64,000 bases of DNA. Source: Peptoniphilaceae bacterium AM52-5BH (lineage in GTDB: Bacteria; Bacillota; Clostridia; Tissierellales; Peptoniphilaceae). Shown here piece by piece: positions 1 to 8,782 of the stretch. The first letter of the stretch is position 1; each line of letters begins with the position of its first letter. A model generated the notes under the pieces. That model worked only from the letters and a program-made list of their open reading frames with translations, was not told the origin of the DNA and did not search any database. The DNA is taken from positions 47,139 to 111,138 of the forward strand of contig JAQEDR010000004.1 in assembly GCA_027669155.1 (NCBI GenBank), given 5' to 3'. The position numbers and the translations under genes are program-made.

Positions 1-279
1 AATTGCAAGGCCTCCCGCCCTAAAGTTTAAAATCTGTAAAGGGTTACTTCCATAATAGTCCCACTCGAAGATTACGTACCAAAATCTCGCTCCGATTATT
101 CCTATTGGTAGGATTACGAAAAGCAGGTCATAGATAAAGTCTTCATCGAAACCACGTCTTACGAACTCACTTTTTGCAAATTGTGCTGCGATAAATATTC
201 CCGTTATGATTATTATAGCATACCAGTAAATTTCTAAACCGAATATCCTAAAGGCAACAGGATCTATATTAAATTCCAT
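1..279 (-). CDS. lgt: Prolipoprotein diacylglyceryl transferase, N-terminal part
   Basis: The first 93 codons of a gene running off the left edge. Lgt moves the diacylglyceryl group of phosphatidylglycerol onto the lipobox cysteine of prolipoproteins in the cytoplasmic membrane. The visible part has the family layout: a short N-terminus with FNIDPVAF, then a membrane segment with the YWYA motif (HWYG in E. coli), a second segment, and GARFWYVIF matching the GGRIGYVLF signature. It starts 2 nt after the yebC stop, so the two are probably co-transcribed. The C-terminal catalytic region lies outside the window. Confidence 0.85.
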   Translation of the reverse strand, partial: MEFNIDPVAFRIFGLEIYWYAIIIITGIFIAAQFAKSEFVRRGFDEDFIYDLLFVILPIGIIGARFWYVIFEWDYYGSNPLQILNFRAGGLAI

Positions 280-281
280 CT

Positions 282-1013
282 TTATTCCTCGCTAGAATCA
301 TCCCAGTTTGAGTAGACTTCTTGGACGTCATCGTTATCTTCTAGGGTATCGATTAATTTATTAAGCTTATCCACATGCTCTTCTTCTACTTTAATCATGT
401 TATTTGCAAGATATGATATATCTGCACTTTCTATCTTATAGCCTAATTCTTTTAGCTTATCGTTTGCATCGTTAAAGCCATTTACATCGGTGATTGCCTC
501 GAAGTATTCACCCATTTCTTTGACATCTTCGCAGCCTGCTTCGAGGGCGTCCATCATAAATTCATCGAAGTCTTTTCCGTCTTTCCCTACTATGATATCT
601 CCCTTTCTTTCAAACATAAACATAACAGATCCGTCAGTTCCGAGATTTCCGCCGTTTTTGTCGAAAGCATGTCTTACATCAGGAGCAGTTCTATTTTTAT
701 TATCTGTTAGGCAGTCTACTATTACAGCAACTCCGCCTGGTCCGTATCCTTCATAGATTACTCTTTCGAAACTATCTGAAGCATCATCTCCTGCTGCTTT
801 CTTGATAGCCCTATCTATGTTATCGTTAGGCATATTATCTGCCTTAGCTTTTTCTATAGCAGTCTTAAGAGCAGGGTTATAGTCCGGATTTGTTCCACCC
901 TCTTTGGCTGCAACTGTTATATTTCTAGCGTGTTTTGTAAAGACCTTGCCCTTTTTGGCATCTTCACTTCCCTTTTTATTTTTAATCTTGCTCCATTTAT
1001 TATGTCCTGACAT
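282..1013 (-). CDS. yebC: YebC/PmpR family protein
   Basis: A 243-residue protein, full length for the family. It begins with the hallmark MSGHNKWSKIKNKK, followed by KHARNI and GGTNPDYNPAL, and has the acidic C-terminal domain. Family members are cytoplasmic and were long annotated as transcriptional regulators; recent work links several to translation of proline-rich stretches by stalled ribosomes. The gene sits between yigZ and lgt on the same strand with 8 nt and 2 nt spacing, which indicates one housekeeping operon. Confidence 0.93.
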   Translation of the reverse strand: MSGHNKWSKIKNKKGSEDAKKGKVFTKHARNITVAAKEGGTNPDYNPALKTAIEKAKADNMPNDNIDRAIKKAAGDDASDSFERVIYEGYGPGGVAVIVDCLTDNKNRTAPDVRHAFDKNGGNLGTDGSVMFMFERKGDIIVGKDGKDFDEFMMDALEAGCEDVKEMGEYFEAITDVNGFNDANDKLKELGYKIESADISYLANNMIKVEEEHVDKLNKLIDTLEDNDDVQEVYSNWDDSSEE

Positions 1014-1021
1014 ATTTCCTC

Positions 1022-1660
1022 CTATTTTCCTTCAAATAACATCAAAGTATCTTTGACATTTATTTCAATATTGGCACTTGTTAAATTGATAAGGTCTTTC
1101 TCTATTTTAGGGTAATCTTCACTTCTAATATGAAGCTTAATCTTAACCAAATCAGTAAAGTCCTTATCTATAACCTTTAGCTTATTTTCAGCTAGGTAGT
1201 TTTCTATTAGGCCAAGTACCGTATACGAATGAATTAATTCTACTTCAAAATACTCTCTCTTACAAACTATATTGGGCGATACGGTATCCGTAACTCCCCT
1301 AGTATAGGCTCTGACAAGTCCCCCTTTTCCTAAAAGCTTGCCACCGAAATATCTGGTAACGACAACACAAATATTTCTGACCTCTTCTTTTTCAAGAACA
1401 GATAACATGGGTAGGCCCGCAGACCCTTGGGGCTCGCCATCGTCTGAATATCTTTTAATCTCAGGGATTTCATTTATAATGTAGGCCGAGCAGTTGTGAG
1501 TTGCTTGCTTATTTTTATCCTTTATTTCTTCGATAAAGCTAATGGCCTCTTTCTCACTTTCTACATATTTAGCACTTGTTATAAATCTCGACTTTTCTTC
1601 TTCGAACTCGCTAGTCTTAACTCCCTTTATGGTCCTATACTTTTTTAATATATCTGTCAT
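1022..1660 (-). CDS. yigZ: YigZ/IMPACT family protein
   Basis: A 212-residue protein of the UPF0029/IMPACT family. The N-terminal domain carries the KSRFI, KATHNCSAY, SDDGEPQGSAGLPML and VVVTRYFGGKLLGKGGLVRAY motifs. The C-terminal domain (about residues 135-205) is the ferredoxin-like DUF1949 fold. The biochemical role in bacteria is not settled. The start overlaps the 3' end of hflX by 26 nt, and an AGAGGA ribosome binding site lies inside hflX, so translation is probably coupled. Confidence 0.9.
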   Translation of the reverse strand: MTDILKKYRTIKGVKTSEFEEEKSRFITSAKYVESEKEAISFIEEIKDKNKQATHNCSAYIINEIPEIKRYSDDGEPQGSAGLPMLSVLEKEEVRNICVVVTRYFGGKLLGKGGLVRAYTRGVTDTVSPNIVCKREYFEVELIHSYTVLGLIENYLAENKLKVIDKDFTDLVKIKLHIRSEDYPKIEKDLINLTSANIEINVKDTLMLFEGK

Positions 1661-2873
1661 ATTTCGAATAGTCCTCTTTGCTTATTTCTAGTTTCAATAT
1701 GCTAGAAGTTGGGTCATAGTCCCTTTCTATAATATCATAATTACTCATAATATAATCTAAGACCCTACCATCTTCAAATGGGATTGCCATTTCCACAAGC
1801 TCGTAGTCTTCCTTGATGATTGAGACGATTTTCTCCTTAAGTCTTATGAGGTCTTCTTCTTTGTGGGCTGACATGTAGATTTTTTCGCTGTCTCTTTTGT
1901 ATAGGCTTACACTTAAATCATCATCTACCCTATCCATCTTATTAAAGACGTAGAGAATTTCCTTATTTCCTACATCAATTCCATTAAGAGAGTTTTCGAT
2001 TGTCTCTATCTGATGGTCAATATTATGACTTGAATCGATTACTATAAGTAGCATATCGGCAAATCTAACCTCGTCTAGGGTTGTTAGGAAGGAGTCGTTT
2101 AGCTCCTTGGAGAGATTGTCGATAAAACCTACAGTATCTGTCAAGGTGACCTTGGTATTTGAAAAATCAAGCCTCCTAGTAGAAGTATCAAGGGTCGCAA
2201 AAAGCAAGTCGTCCGAATATACATACTTTTCTTCACCAAAAAGCTTTATCATTCCATTTAGTATTGTAGACTTACCGGCGTTAGTATAACCAACTAGGGA
2301 TATATTGTGGACATCTTTTCTAGCTTGTCTATTTATTCTTTTAGTCTTATCCAAATCCTTTAGGGCCTTTTCCAAAGACTTGATATCTCTTACAATAGCA
2401 CGTCTATCTGTCTCAAGCATGGTCTCTCCAGGTCCCCTTGTACCGATTCCTCCGGCCTGTCTTGATAGGTAGGAAAACCACTTGTTAATCCTTGGCAATT
2501 GATATTTAAGTTGAGCAAGCTTTATCTTTAGTCTAGCTTCCTTGGTATTTGCTCGCATAGCAAAAATATCTAGGATAAGAGTTGTCCAATCCACTACGTG
2601 AAGTTTCATCTCTTCTTCTAGATTGTAAAGCTGGCTTGCTGATAATTCTACATCAAATATTACAGTATCTATGTCGTTTTTTTGAGCAAGGTCCATTATC
2701 TCTTCGACTTTTCCCTTGCCTATATAATATCTAGGATTGACCTTGCTTATGTTTTGAGATACGTAAGCTTCAGTCTTTCCTCCTGCAGTATTAATCAAAG
2801 ACTCTAGTTCATAGATCTTATTGTCGAGATCATCATCTTTATCTACTGCATTAACTTGTATAACTCTTTGCAT
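1635..2873 (-). CDS. hflX: Ribosome-associated GTPase HflX
   Basis: A 412-residue GTPase. The N-terminal HflX domain (about 1-180) includes the glycine-rich GGIGTRGPGET loop and a coiled coil. The G domain follows: P-loop GYTNAGKST near residue 200, DTVG (G3) near 246, and NKMD (G4) near 311. HflX binds the 50S subunit and splits stalled ribosomes under stress. AGAAAGGA lies just before the ATG. A TATAAT -10 box is seen at 2894-2899 (reverse) with only a weak -35. It is the first gene of the hflX-yigZ-yebC-lgt run. Confidence 0.93.
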   Translation of the reverse strand: MQRVIQVNAVDKDDDLDNKIYELESLINTAGGKTEAYVSQNISKVNPRYYIGKGKVEEIMDLAQKNDIDTVIFDVELSASQLYNLEEEMKLHVVDWTTLILDIFAMRANTKEARLKIKLAQLKYQLPRINKWFSYLSRQAGGIGTRGPGETMLETDRRAIVRDIKSLEKALKDLDKTKRINRQARKDVHNISLVGYTNAGKSTILNGMIKLFGEEKYVYSDDLLFATLDTSTRRLDFSNTKVTLTDTVGFIDNLSKELNDSFLTTLDEVRFADMLLIVIDSSHNIDHQIETIENSLNGIDVGNKEILYVFNKMDRVDDDLSVSLYKRDSEKIYMSAHKEEDLIRLKEKIVSIIKEDYELVEMAIPFEDGRVLDYIMSNYDIIERDYDPTSSILKLEISKEDYSKYDRYIKKV

Positions 2874-3001
2874 AAACTTCCTTTCTAAAATTGATTATAC
2901 GACTAATCCCTTGATTATAAAAGTTAATAAGTGTGGAAGTATTTACTTAAAAATGATAAAATGATAGTATCTAGAATATTAAAAATAATCATGGAGGCAT
3001 T

Positions 3002-5953
3002 ATGCATAATAAACTTGCCGCTCTTGTTGGAAAAATAATACTAGTTGTAATATTATTTGTAGCTGGCCTTGGAGTTATTTTTGCCGGCATGACAGGTGGA
3101 GCAATACTTGAAGTAATGAAGACTGCTCCCAAGATCGATGCTAGAAGCATAAAATACGAAATGAGCCAAAACTCAACAATAGTGGATGAAAATGGAAACG
3201 AAGTCGATTCGATTGCTACAAGCGAATACAGACAGATAGTAGATTATAAAGAAATACCAGAGAATTTAAAAAATGCATTTGTCGCAGTTGAAGATGAAAG
3301 ATTTTATAAGCACAATGGTATAGATCCCCTATCAATCTTAGGTTCTGCTGTTGAAAACATGAAGGCAGGGTCAATCGTAAGGGGTGGATCTACTATAACC
3401 CAACAGCTTGCAAGAAACACCTATCTATCTAACGATCAAACCTACGAAAGAAAGATAAGAGAGATTTATCTTGCCCTAGAAATTGAGAAATATCTCGACA
3501 AGGACGAAATCCTAGGAGCTTATCTAAATAGGGTCTTTATGGGACAAAACTCTTATGGAGTTCAAGCTGCAGCAAAGACCTACTTTAATGAGGACGTATC
3601 TGAGCTAAATCTTGCCCAATGTGCAGCCCTTGCTGGAATTGTTCAATCTCCTTCAGAAAACTCTCTCTATAAGTCAATCAAGACGAGTGAAGTAACCGAC
3701 CAAAGAGTCCTCGGTGAATTTAGTATAGAAGGAAATAAATACTCAGCAGTATACAACGAAGCCCCTTTTAAAAGGGAAGAATATGTCCTAGATAAGATGC
3801 TAGAAAATGGCTATATCGATGAGGCTCAATACAAAGAAGCCAAAGAATTTGATGTAGCAAGCACTGTGGAACCTGCTGAAAGGTCTAATACAGAAATCGC
3901 TAGCTACTTTAACTCTCTCTTGGAGCGTCAAGTAGTTAATAAGCTCATGGATGTATTGAATATTTCAGAAAACCAAGCCTGGGATAAGCTCTATTACGGA
4001 GGGCTAAAGATCACAACGACCCTAGATCAAGGCTTACAAGGAAAGCTTGAAGATATATATGCTAACTTTTCTGAGCACTTGATAGGAAATAGCGAAGGCT
4101 TGGGCTACGCTCCCCTACTTGACCTATCCTATGACAATTGGGGTAATATCGTAAACTCTAGTGGATCCTTGCTCTACTATAAGAAGTCAAATCTCCTAGA
4201 TGAGAATAACGACCTCTTCCTAAACTCGGATGAGGCTTGGTATGACGATGCTGGAGACCTAGTACTTGCTACAAGCAAGGCTTACCTTGATCAAACCAAA
4301 CTTATCTTTAAGGATTTCTATTCCTTAGATGAAACAAACTCCAACCTTAGAACTCATAGGACTGGACGAATAGAGTTCGAATCCAACGAGGATATATATC
4401 AGGATGGAGACGATAATATAGTAATTAGCAAAAAATATCTAGATAATAACCCAAATCTTTTATCAGGCTATGAAGATGGATCAATCGTCCTTAACAAGGA
4501 CTATTACGATATAGACCTAAATGGTGTAATCCAACCTCAATCTTCTTCTGTCATAATCGACCAGAAGACAGGCCATATCAAGGCCTTGATGGGAGGACGT
4601 GACCAAGAAGGAATCAATATCTTAGATAGGGCATCAAGCGTTCCAAGGCAACCTGGTTCATCAATTAAGCCTATAGCAACTTATACAGCTGCCCTAGATC
4701 ATGGTTTTAACCTCGCAACAGGTGTAGATGATGTTCCTTTTGAGCTAACTGAAGATGGCGAAGCTTGGCCTGTCAACGTATATGGCTACTACATGGGCTA
4801 CACTCCTATAAGAGAAGCCATCAAGATGAGTATCAATACAATAGCTGTATCTACCCTAAATAAAGTAGGAATCGAAACAAGCCTTGAATATCTCAGAAAC
4901 TTCGGCCTAATCAAGGACAATGACAGAGACTATTTCGTGACAAAAGACGAAAATCCTGACACAAATGACGAAAACCTCGCAGCCCTAGGAGTTGGTGCAA
5001 TGAGTCACGGACTAACTACACTCGATATGACTGCAGCCTACGCAGCCCTTGCCAATAATGGTGAGTACAATGAACCTTTGACCTTCTCAAAGATTACCGA
5101 CTCCCAAGGTGAAGTTATCTTTGATGAAGACAATCTTGTAAAACACAAAGTAACAAGTCCAGAAACAGCTTATCAAGTAACCTCTGCCCTAGAAAGTGCA
5201 GGAGAATACTATGGAAACATCCACCTAAACGGAACAGATTACGCAACCAAAACTGGAACAACAGATGATAAGACAGACTTCTGGTGTGTGGGATATACTC
5301 CTTATTACACGGTTGGCGTTTGGATGGGAGCTGATAATCAAAACATTAGCTTAAACAGTAACAGTGTAGATAGAGCAGCCCTTATGTGGAATGTAATAAA
5401 TACGGAAATCCTAGCTGATAGCGAACCTGTTAGCTTTGAAGAGCCTGAAGGCATAAGACATATGGAAGTAGATACCATAAGCGGTAAGCTTCCAACTGAC
5501 GCTTCAAGGGGCGATCCACGTGGCACTGTCAAAGAAGAAATCTTTGGACCAGAAAACTATCCAACAGAAGAAGACGACATGCACAAATGGGCTTATATAG
5601 ATTCAAGAAACAATCTACTAGCAAGTGATGTCACACCAAAATTCTTAATCCAAACTAGGTCACTGATAGTTGAAAAGAACGAATACGATCCAAACAAGTT
5701 CAATGGAATTATTCCAAGAGACTGGGACTACAGGATGCCAACAGTCTACTCAACCTTAGTCTATACTCCACCAAAAGTGGAAGATGAAAAAGATAAAGAT
5801 AAGGACAAAAACGATAAAGATAAAAACACAGACAAAGATAAAAATGGCGATAAAGAAAGTGACAACAATAGTGGAAATAATAATTCCACATCTGACGCCC
5901 TTGATAGTCTCTTAAACAGAGATTCTACAAATAATTCTGGATCTGGTTATTAA
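3002..5953 (+). CDS. Class A penicillin-binding protein (PBP1-type)
   Basis: A 983-residue bifunctional peptidoglycan synthase. It has a short cytoplasmic tail and one membrane anchor (about residues 8-33). The GT51 glycosyltransferase domain follows, with EDERFYKHNG and GGSTITQQLARN. The transpeptidase domain has the serine motif SSIK near residue 551, SIN in MSINTIAV, and KTGTT near residue 750. The last 60 or so residues are a low-complexity Asp/Lys/Asn tail, probably extracellular and disordered. GGAGG precedes the ATG. The gene stands alone, divergent from hflX, and ends at a strong terminator. Confidence 0.93.
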   Translation: MHNKLAALVGKIILVVILFVAGLGVIFAGMTGGAILEVMKTAPKIDARSIKYEMSQNSTIVDENGNEVDSIATSEYRQIVDYKEIPENLKNAFVAVEDERFYKHNGIDPLSILGSAVENMKAGSIVRGGSTITQQLARNTYLSNDQTYERKIREIYLALEIEKYLDKDEILGAYLNRVFMGQNSYGVQAAAKTYFNEDVSELNLAQCAALAGIVQSPSENSLYKSIKTSEVTDQRVLGEFSIEGNKYSAVYNEAPFKREEYVLDKMLENGYIDEAQYKEAKEFDVASTVEPAERSNTEIASYFNSLLERQVVNKLMDVLNISENQAWDKLYYGGLKITTTLDQGLQGKLEDIYANFSEHLIGNSEGLGYAPLLDLSYDNWGNIVNSSGSLLYYKKSNLLDENNDLFLNSDEAWYDDAGDLVLATSKAYLDQTKLIFKDFYSLDETNSNLRTHRTGRIEFESNEDIYQDGDDNIVISKKYLDNNPNLLSGYEDGSIVLNKDYYDIDLNGVIQPQSSSVIIDQKTGHIKALMGGRDQEGINILDRASSVPRQPGSSIKPIATYTAALDHGFNLATGVDDVPFELTEDGEAWPVNVYGYYMGYTPIREAIKMSINTIAVSTLNKVGIETSLEYLRNFGLIKDNDRDYFVTKDENPDTNDENLAALGVGAMSHGLTTLDMTAAYAALANNGEYNEPLTFSKITDSQGEVIFDEDNLVKHKVTSPETAYQVTSALESAGEYYGNIHLNGTDYATKTGTTDDKTDFWCVGYTPYYTVGVWMGADNQNISLNSNSVDRAALMWNVINTEILADSEPVSFEEPEGIRHMEVDTISGKLPTDASRGDPRGTVKEEIFGPENYPTEEDDMHKWAYIDSRNNLLASDVTPKFLIQTRSLIVEKNEYDPNKFNGIIPRDWDYRMPTVYSTLVYTPPKVEDEKDKDKDKNDKDKNTDKDKNGDKESDNNSGNNNSTSDALDSLLNRDSTNNSGSGY

Positions 5954-5977
5954 AGCTCCCCTTCGGGGGCTTTTTTC
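5953..5977 (+). terminator. Rho-independent terminator of the PBP gene
   Basis: A GC-rich hairpin (GCTCCCC paired with GGGGGC around a TTC loop) followed by six T. It starts at the stop codon of the PBP gene. Confidence 0.9.
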
Positions 5978-6039
5978 TTGTATCCATTTATATTATTCAA
6001 ACATCTATATCTATCTTAAAAAACACTAAGAATCTGGTA

Positions 6040-6235
6040 AAAACTATGAATATTCATCATCCCATCCTAAGGTGCAATCGGGAAATTATACCTCACCTGA
6101 TATGTAGGACTATGCACCCACCAGCTTACTTGAGACCTATAGCCATTCGTCTTAGTTAGGCTTTACTTGAAGGATCTTCTACCGATAATAGAACGATTTA
6201 TTCATTCGAAAGCATCCTTTTAGATTACAATACCA
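6040..6235. other. Possible structured RNA in the gap between PBP and glsB
   Basis: A stretch with no convincing ORF but higher GC than normal spacer and several pairable segments. GGTGCA (from about 6071) pairs with TGCACC (about 6113) around an inner ATCGGG/CCTGAT stem. AGCC pairs with GGCT further on, and AAGGAT pairs with ATCCTT near the right end. Read on the minus strand, ATGAATA near the 5' side can also close with TATTCAT near 6048, just before a T-run. Length and position would suit a small RNA such as 6S, but I recognise no family signature. The strand is undecided. Confidence 0.3.
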
Positions 6236-6263
6236 AGCACAATATAGAAAAATAAATTTCTCC

Positions 6264-6297
6264 ACTAAAAAACTTCCTAGCCTAAGCTAGGAAGTTT
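6264..6297 (-). terminator. Terminator of the GlsB-like gene
   Basis: A perfect 12-bp inverted repeat (6270-6281 with 6286-6297, four-base loop) with an A-run on its left, which is a T-run on the minus strand. It ends transcription of the minus-strand gene starting at 6577. Confidence 0.88.
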
Positions 6298-6313
6298 ATA
6301 CTTTTCAATAAAA

Positions 6314-6577
6314 TTATTTTTTTGCACCGGTAATCTTATCATAAGCAAATAATAGGATTACTGCACCGATTACTGCATATACGATTTGCATTACAAGTCC
6401 TGGGTTAGCTGAGTTAAATAAAGTGCTAAATAGCCAGTTACCTACTCCACCACCGATTACTCCGACGATGATATTTGCAACTGCTCCCATTTGAGCATCT
6501 CTACCCATAATCTTGCTTGCAATCCATCCTGCAATTGCTCCGATAATAATTGAAGCTATTATTCCATAATTACCCAT
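6314..6577 (-). CDS. GlsB/YeaQ/YmgE family stress-associated membrane protein
   Basis: An 87-residue, three-helix membrane protein of the transglycosylase-associated family: MGNYGIIASIIIGAIAGWIA, the GRDAQMGAVANIIVGVIGG loop and helix, then a last helix. The ATG at 6577 is chosen over an upstream one because AAAGGAG stands 7 nt before it. Family members are general stress proteins; the molecular role is unclear. The gene is monocistronic with its own terminator. Confidence 0.88.
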   Translation of the reverse strand: MGNYGIIASIIIGAIAGWIASKIMGRDAQMGAVANIIVGVIGGGVGNWLFSTLFNSANPGLVMQIVYAVIGAVILLFAYDKITGAKK

Positions 6578-6719
6578 AATTTCTCCTTTCAAAAGTACAA
6601 GGTACTTATTTATAATCTAATTAGCAACATCATTTGCTGCTAATATATTTATATCCTTATTTTTATATTTTAAACATTTTTTTATATACAAGGTACAATA
6701 TATGAAAAGGTAATTCTTA

Positions 6720-6728
6720 TGTTATAAT
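6720..6728 (+). promoter_or_regulatory. Extended -10 promoter of the two-component operon
   Basis: TGTTATAAT fits the extended -10 form TGnTATAAT and lies 22 nt before the response-regulator start. No good -35 is seen, as is usual for this class. Confidence 0.6.
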
Positions 6729-6750
6729 AGTTAATGGAGAGGAAAAAAGA

Positions 6751-7464
6751 ATGAACGAAATAAATATTTTAATAGTAGAAGATGAAAAAACTATATCTGA
6801 TATAGTTAAAAATTATTTGATAAAAGATGGCTACCAAGTCTTTCAAGCCTTCGATGGAGTAAAGGCGCTAGAGATTTTTAATGAGGAAGAGATCGATCTT
6901 GTGATACTTGATCTTATGCTTCCAATGCTTTCTGGAGAAGAAGTCCTTAAGGATATTAGAAACAAATCCCAGGTTCCTGTTATAATAACTTCTGCCAAGG
7001 TCGAGGAGGTCGATAGGATCCAAGGACTAAGACTCGGGGCTGATGATTATGTAACCAAACCTTTTTCTAACAAGGAACTTGTGGAAAGAGTTAAGGCTGT
7101 CCTTAGAAGAATTGAAAAATACAATATACCTAGGGCAGATATCATAAAGACAAATGACGGAAGACTTCTAATGGATCTTAAATACAATAGATTCTTAAAA
7201 GATGGCAAGGAGATAACACTAACCAAGAACGAATTTTCTATTGTAAAGACCTTATTTTCAAGTCCAAACAAGATTTTTACAAGAGATGAGATAATTGAGC
7301 TAACCTTTGGCCTAGATTATGATGCCTACGACAGGGCAATAGATACTCACATCAAAAATATAAGACAGAAAATCGAGGATAATCCAAAAAAACCTCAATA
7401 CATCAAGACAATCTATGGTATGGGTTACAAATCCGGTGGCGTAGATGACCTCGTTAAGGAATAA
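6751..7464 (+). CDS. OmpR/PhoB-family response regulator
   Basis: A 237-residue DNA-binding response regulator. The receiver domain (about 1-120) has the acidic pair D11/E12, phospho-acceptor D54 in VILDLMLP, and K103 in TKPF. The winged-helix output domain (about 135-230) ends with the usual IRQKIEDNPKKPQYIKTI and GMGYK. GGAGAGG precedes the ATG. The 3' end overlaps the kinase gene by 20 nt. The regulated genes cannot be read from the sequence; the downstream S41-like gene is the obvious co-transcribed partner. Confidence 0.93.
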   Translation: MNEINILIVEDEKTISDIVKNYLIKDGYQVFQAFDGVKALEIFNEEEIDLVILDLMLPMLSGEEVLKDIRNKSQVPVIITSAKVEEVDRIQGLRLGADDYVTKPFSNKELVERVKAVLRRIEKYNIPRADIIKTNDGRLLMDLKYNRFLKDGKEITLTKNEFSIVKTLFSSPNKIFTRDEIIELTFGLDYDAYDRAIDTHIKNIRQKIEDNPKKPQYIKTIYGMGYKSGGVDDLVKE

Positions 7465-8770
7465 GTTAATCAAAAACTTCATCGCAGGAGTCCTCGCTTG
7501 TATATTGATTTATTCAATACTTATAACACTCCTTGTAACATTAAAATACTCAGATCTTTTACAAATCGTAGACGATAAAAAGCCAAATCTTATAAGTGAG
7601 TGGTTTATCAGACTTAATAACGATGAAAATATTTCATCTGAGGGTATGCGGGCTTATCTTGATGATTTAAGCAAGCAACAAAATGTCAATATCAAGTATT
7701 ACGATGCAGATGGCAATTTAATAAAATATATACATTCCCTAAAAGCAGATGATCCTGATCATATCAAGAGCAAATCATACAATGTCTTTAATGCTGATAA
7801 AAAACGAGAAGCAGGAAAGATACTCGTAGAATATTCCGTTGACTATACGACTGTCAATAGGCTCCAGGATGATTTTAGGCAGGCTGTAATTTACGCCATA
7901 ACTAGCTCTCTAATTATAGGATTTCTCCTTTCCATAATCTTATCTACCAATATTTCAAAACCAATTGTAGATATGAATGATTTTACAGTTAAGATTAAGG
8001 AAGGAATCTATGAGAGCCTTGACGATGAGGAAAGTGATATAAGAGAGATTTCAAATCTACAAAATAATATCAACTTCCTATCCAAATCTTTAAAAAGACA
8101 AGAAGATATAAGGATGCGCTATGCCCAGGACATCTCCCACGAGCTGAGGACTCCCCTTACCAATCTTAAGCTTTATATTGAAGCTTTAGACGATGGAGTA
8201 ATGGAATTTGATGAAACTACTGTCCAAAGCTTAAATGGAGAAATCAACAGGCTCCAGGTCCTAATAGATGGACTCAAGGACTCCTTCAATGAAAGTGTGG
8301 AGATGGGTAAGCTCAATCTTGAAGAAGTTAATATATCTGACATGCTTAATGGAATAGCAAATGGCTTTATGGCTAATTTCATCAATAGAAATATTAGCCT
8401 TAGCAAAGAAATCGAGCCAGATATTTTCTTAGTAACAGATAGAAACAAGCTCCTCCAGGTAATCCAAAACATCCTAACCAATGCTATAAAAGCTATAGGT
8501 AGGGACGGAAATATAAAAATAAAGCTTAGTGAATATAAGCAAAAAGTCTTTATAGAAATTACCGATGATGGCATAGGGATTGATAGTGATAAGCTCGATA
8601 TGATATTTGAAAGATTCTATAGGATAGATGATTCCAGAAATACCAAGACTAATGGAGTAGGACTTGGGCTTGCCATTAGCAAAAACTTTGTTGAAGCATT
8701 GAACGGAAAAATCGACGTCAAAAGCAAAATTAACGAAGGAACTAGCTTTATCCTTTCTTTCAGTAAATAA
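7445..8770 (+). CDS. Membrane sensor histidine kinase
   Basis: A 441-residue kinase. TM1 (about 8-31), an extracytoplasmic sensor segment of about 110 residues and TM2 (about 147-170) are followed by a HAMP-like linker. The HisKA box is ISHELRTPLTNLKLY with H232. The HATPase_c domain has the N box (NILTNAIKAI), DDGIGI, and GVGLGLAI. It pairs with the regulator that overlaps its start. The sensed signal is unknown. Confidence 0.93.
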   Translation: MTSLRNKLIKNFIAGVLACILIYSILITLLVTLKYSDLLQIVDDKKPNLISEWFIRLNNDENISSEGMRAYLDDLSKQQNVNIKYYDADGNLIKYIHSLKADDPDHIKSKSYNVFNADKKREAGKILVEYSVDYTTVNRLQDDFRQAVIYAITSSLIIGFLLSIILSTNISKPIVDMNDFTVKIKEGIYESLDDEESDIREISNLQNNINFLSKSLKRQEDIRMRYAQDISHELRTPLTNLKLYIEALDDGVMEFDETTVQSLNGEINRLQVLIDGLKDSFNESVEMGKLNLEEVNISDMLNGIANGFMANFINRNISLSKEIEPDIFLVTDRNKLLQVIQNILTNAIKAIGRDGNIKIKLSEYKQKVFIEITDDGIGIDSDKLDMIFERFYRIDDSRNTKTNGVGLGLAISKNFVEALNGKIDVKSKINEGTSFILSFSK

Positions 8771-8782
8771 GCGCGGTGAATT

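Noticed and set aside
6048..6163. 38-codon plus-strand ORF in the structured gap
   Set aside because: No ribosome binding site, unlikely composition and no homology recognised. Pairing segments fit better with an RNA.
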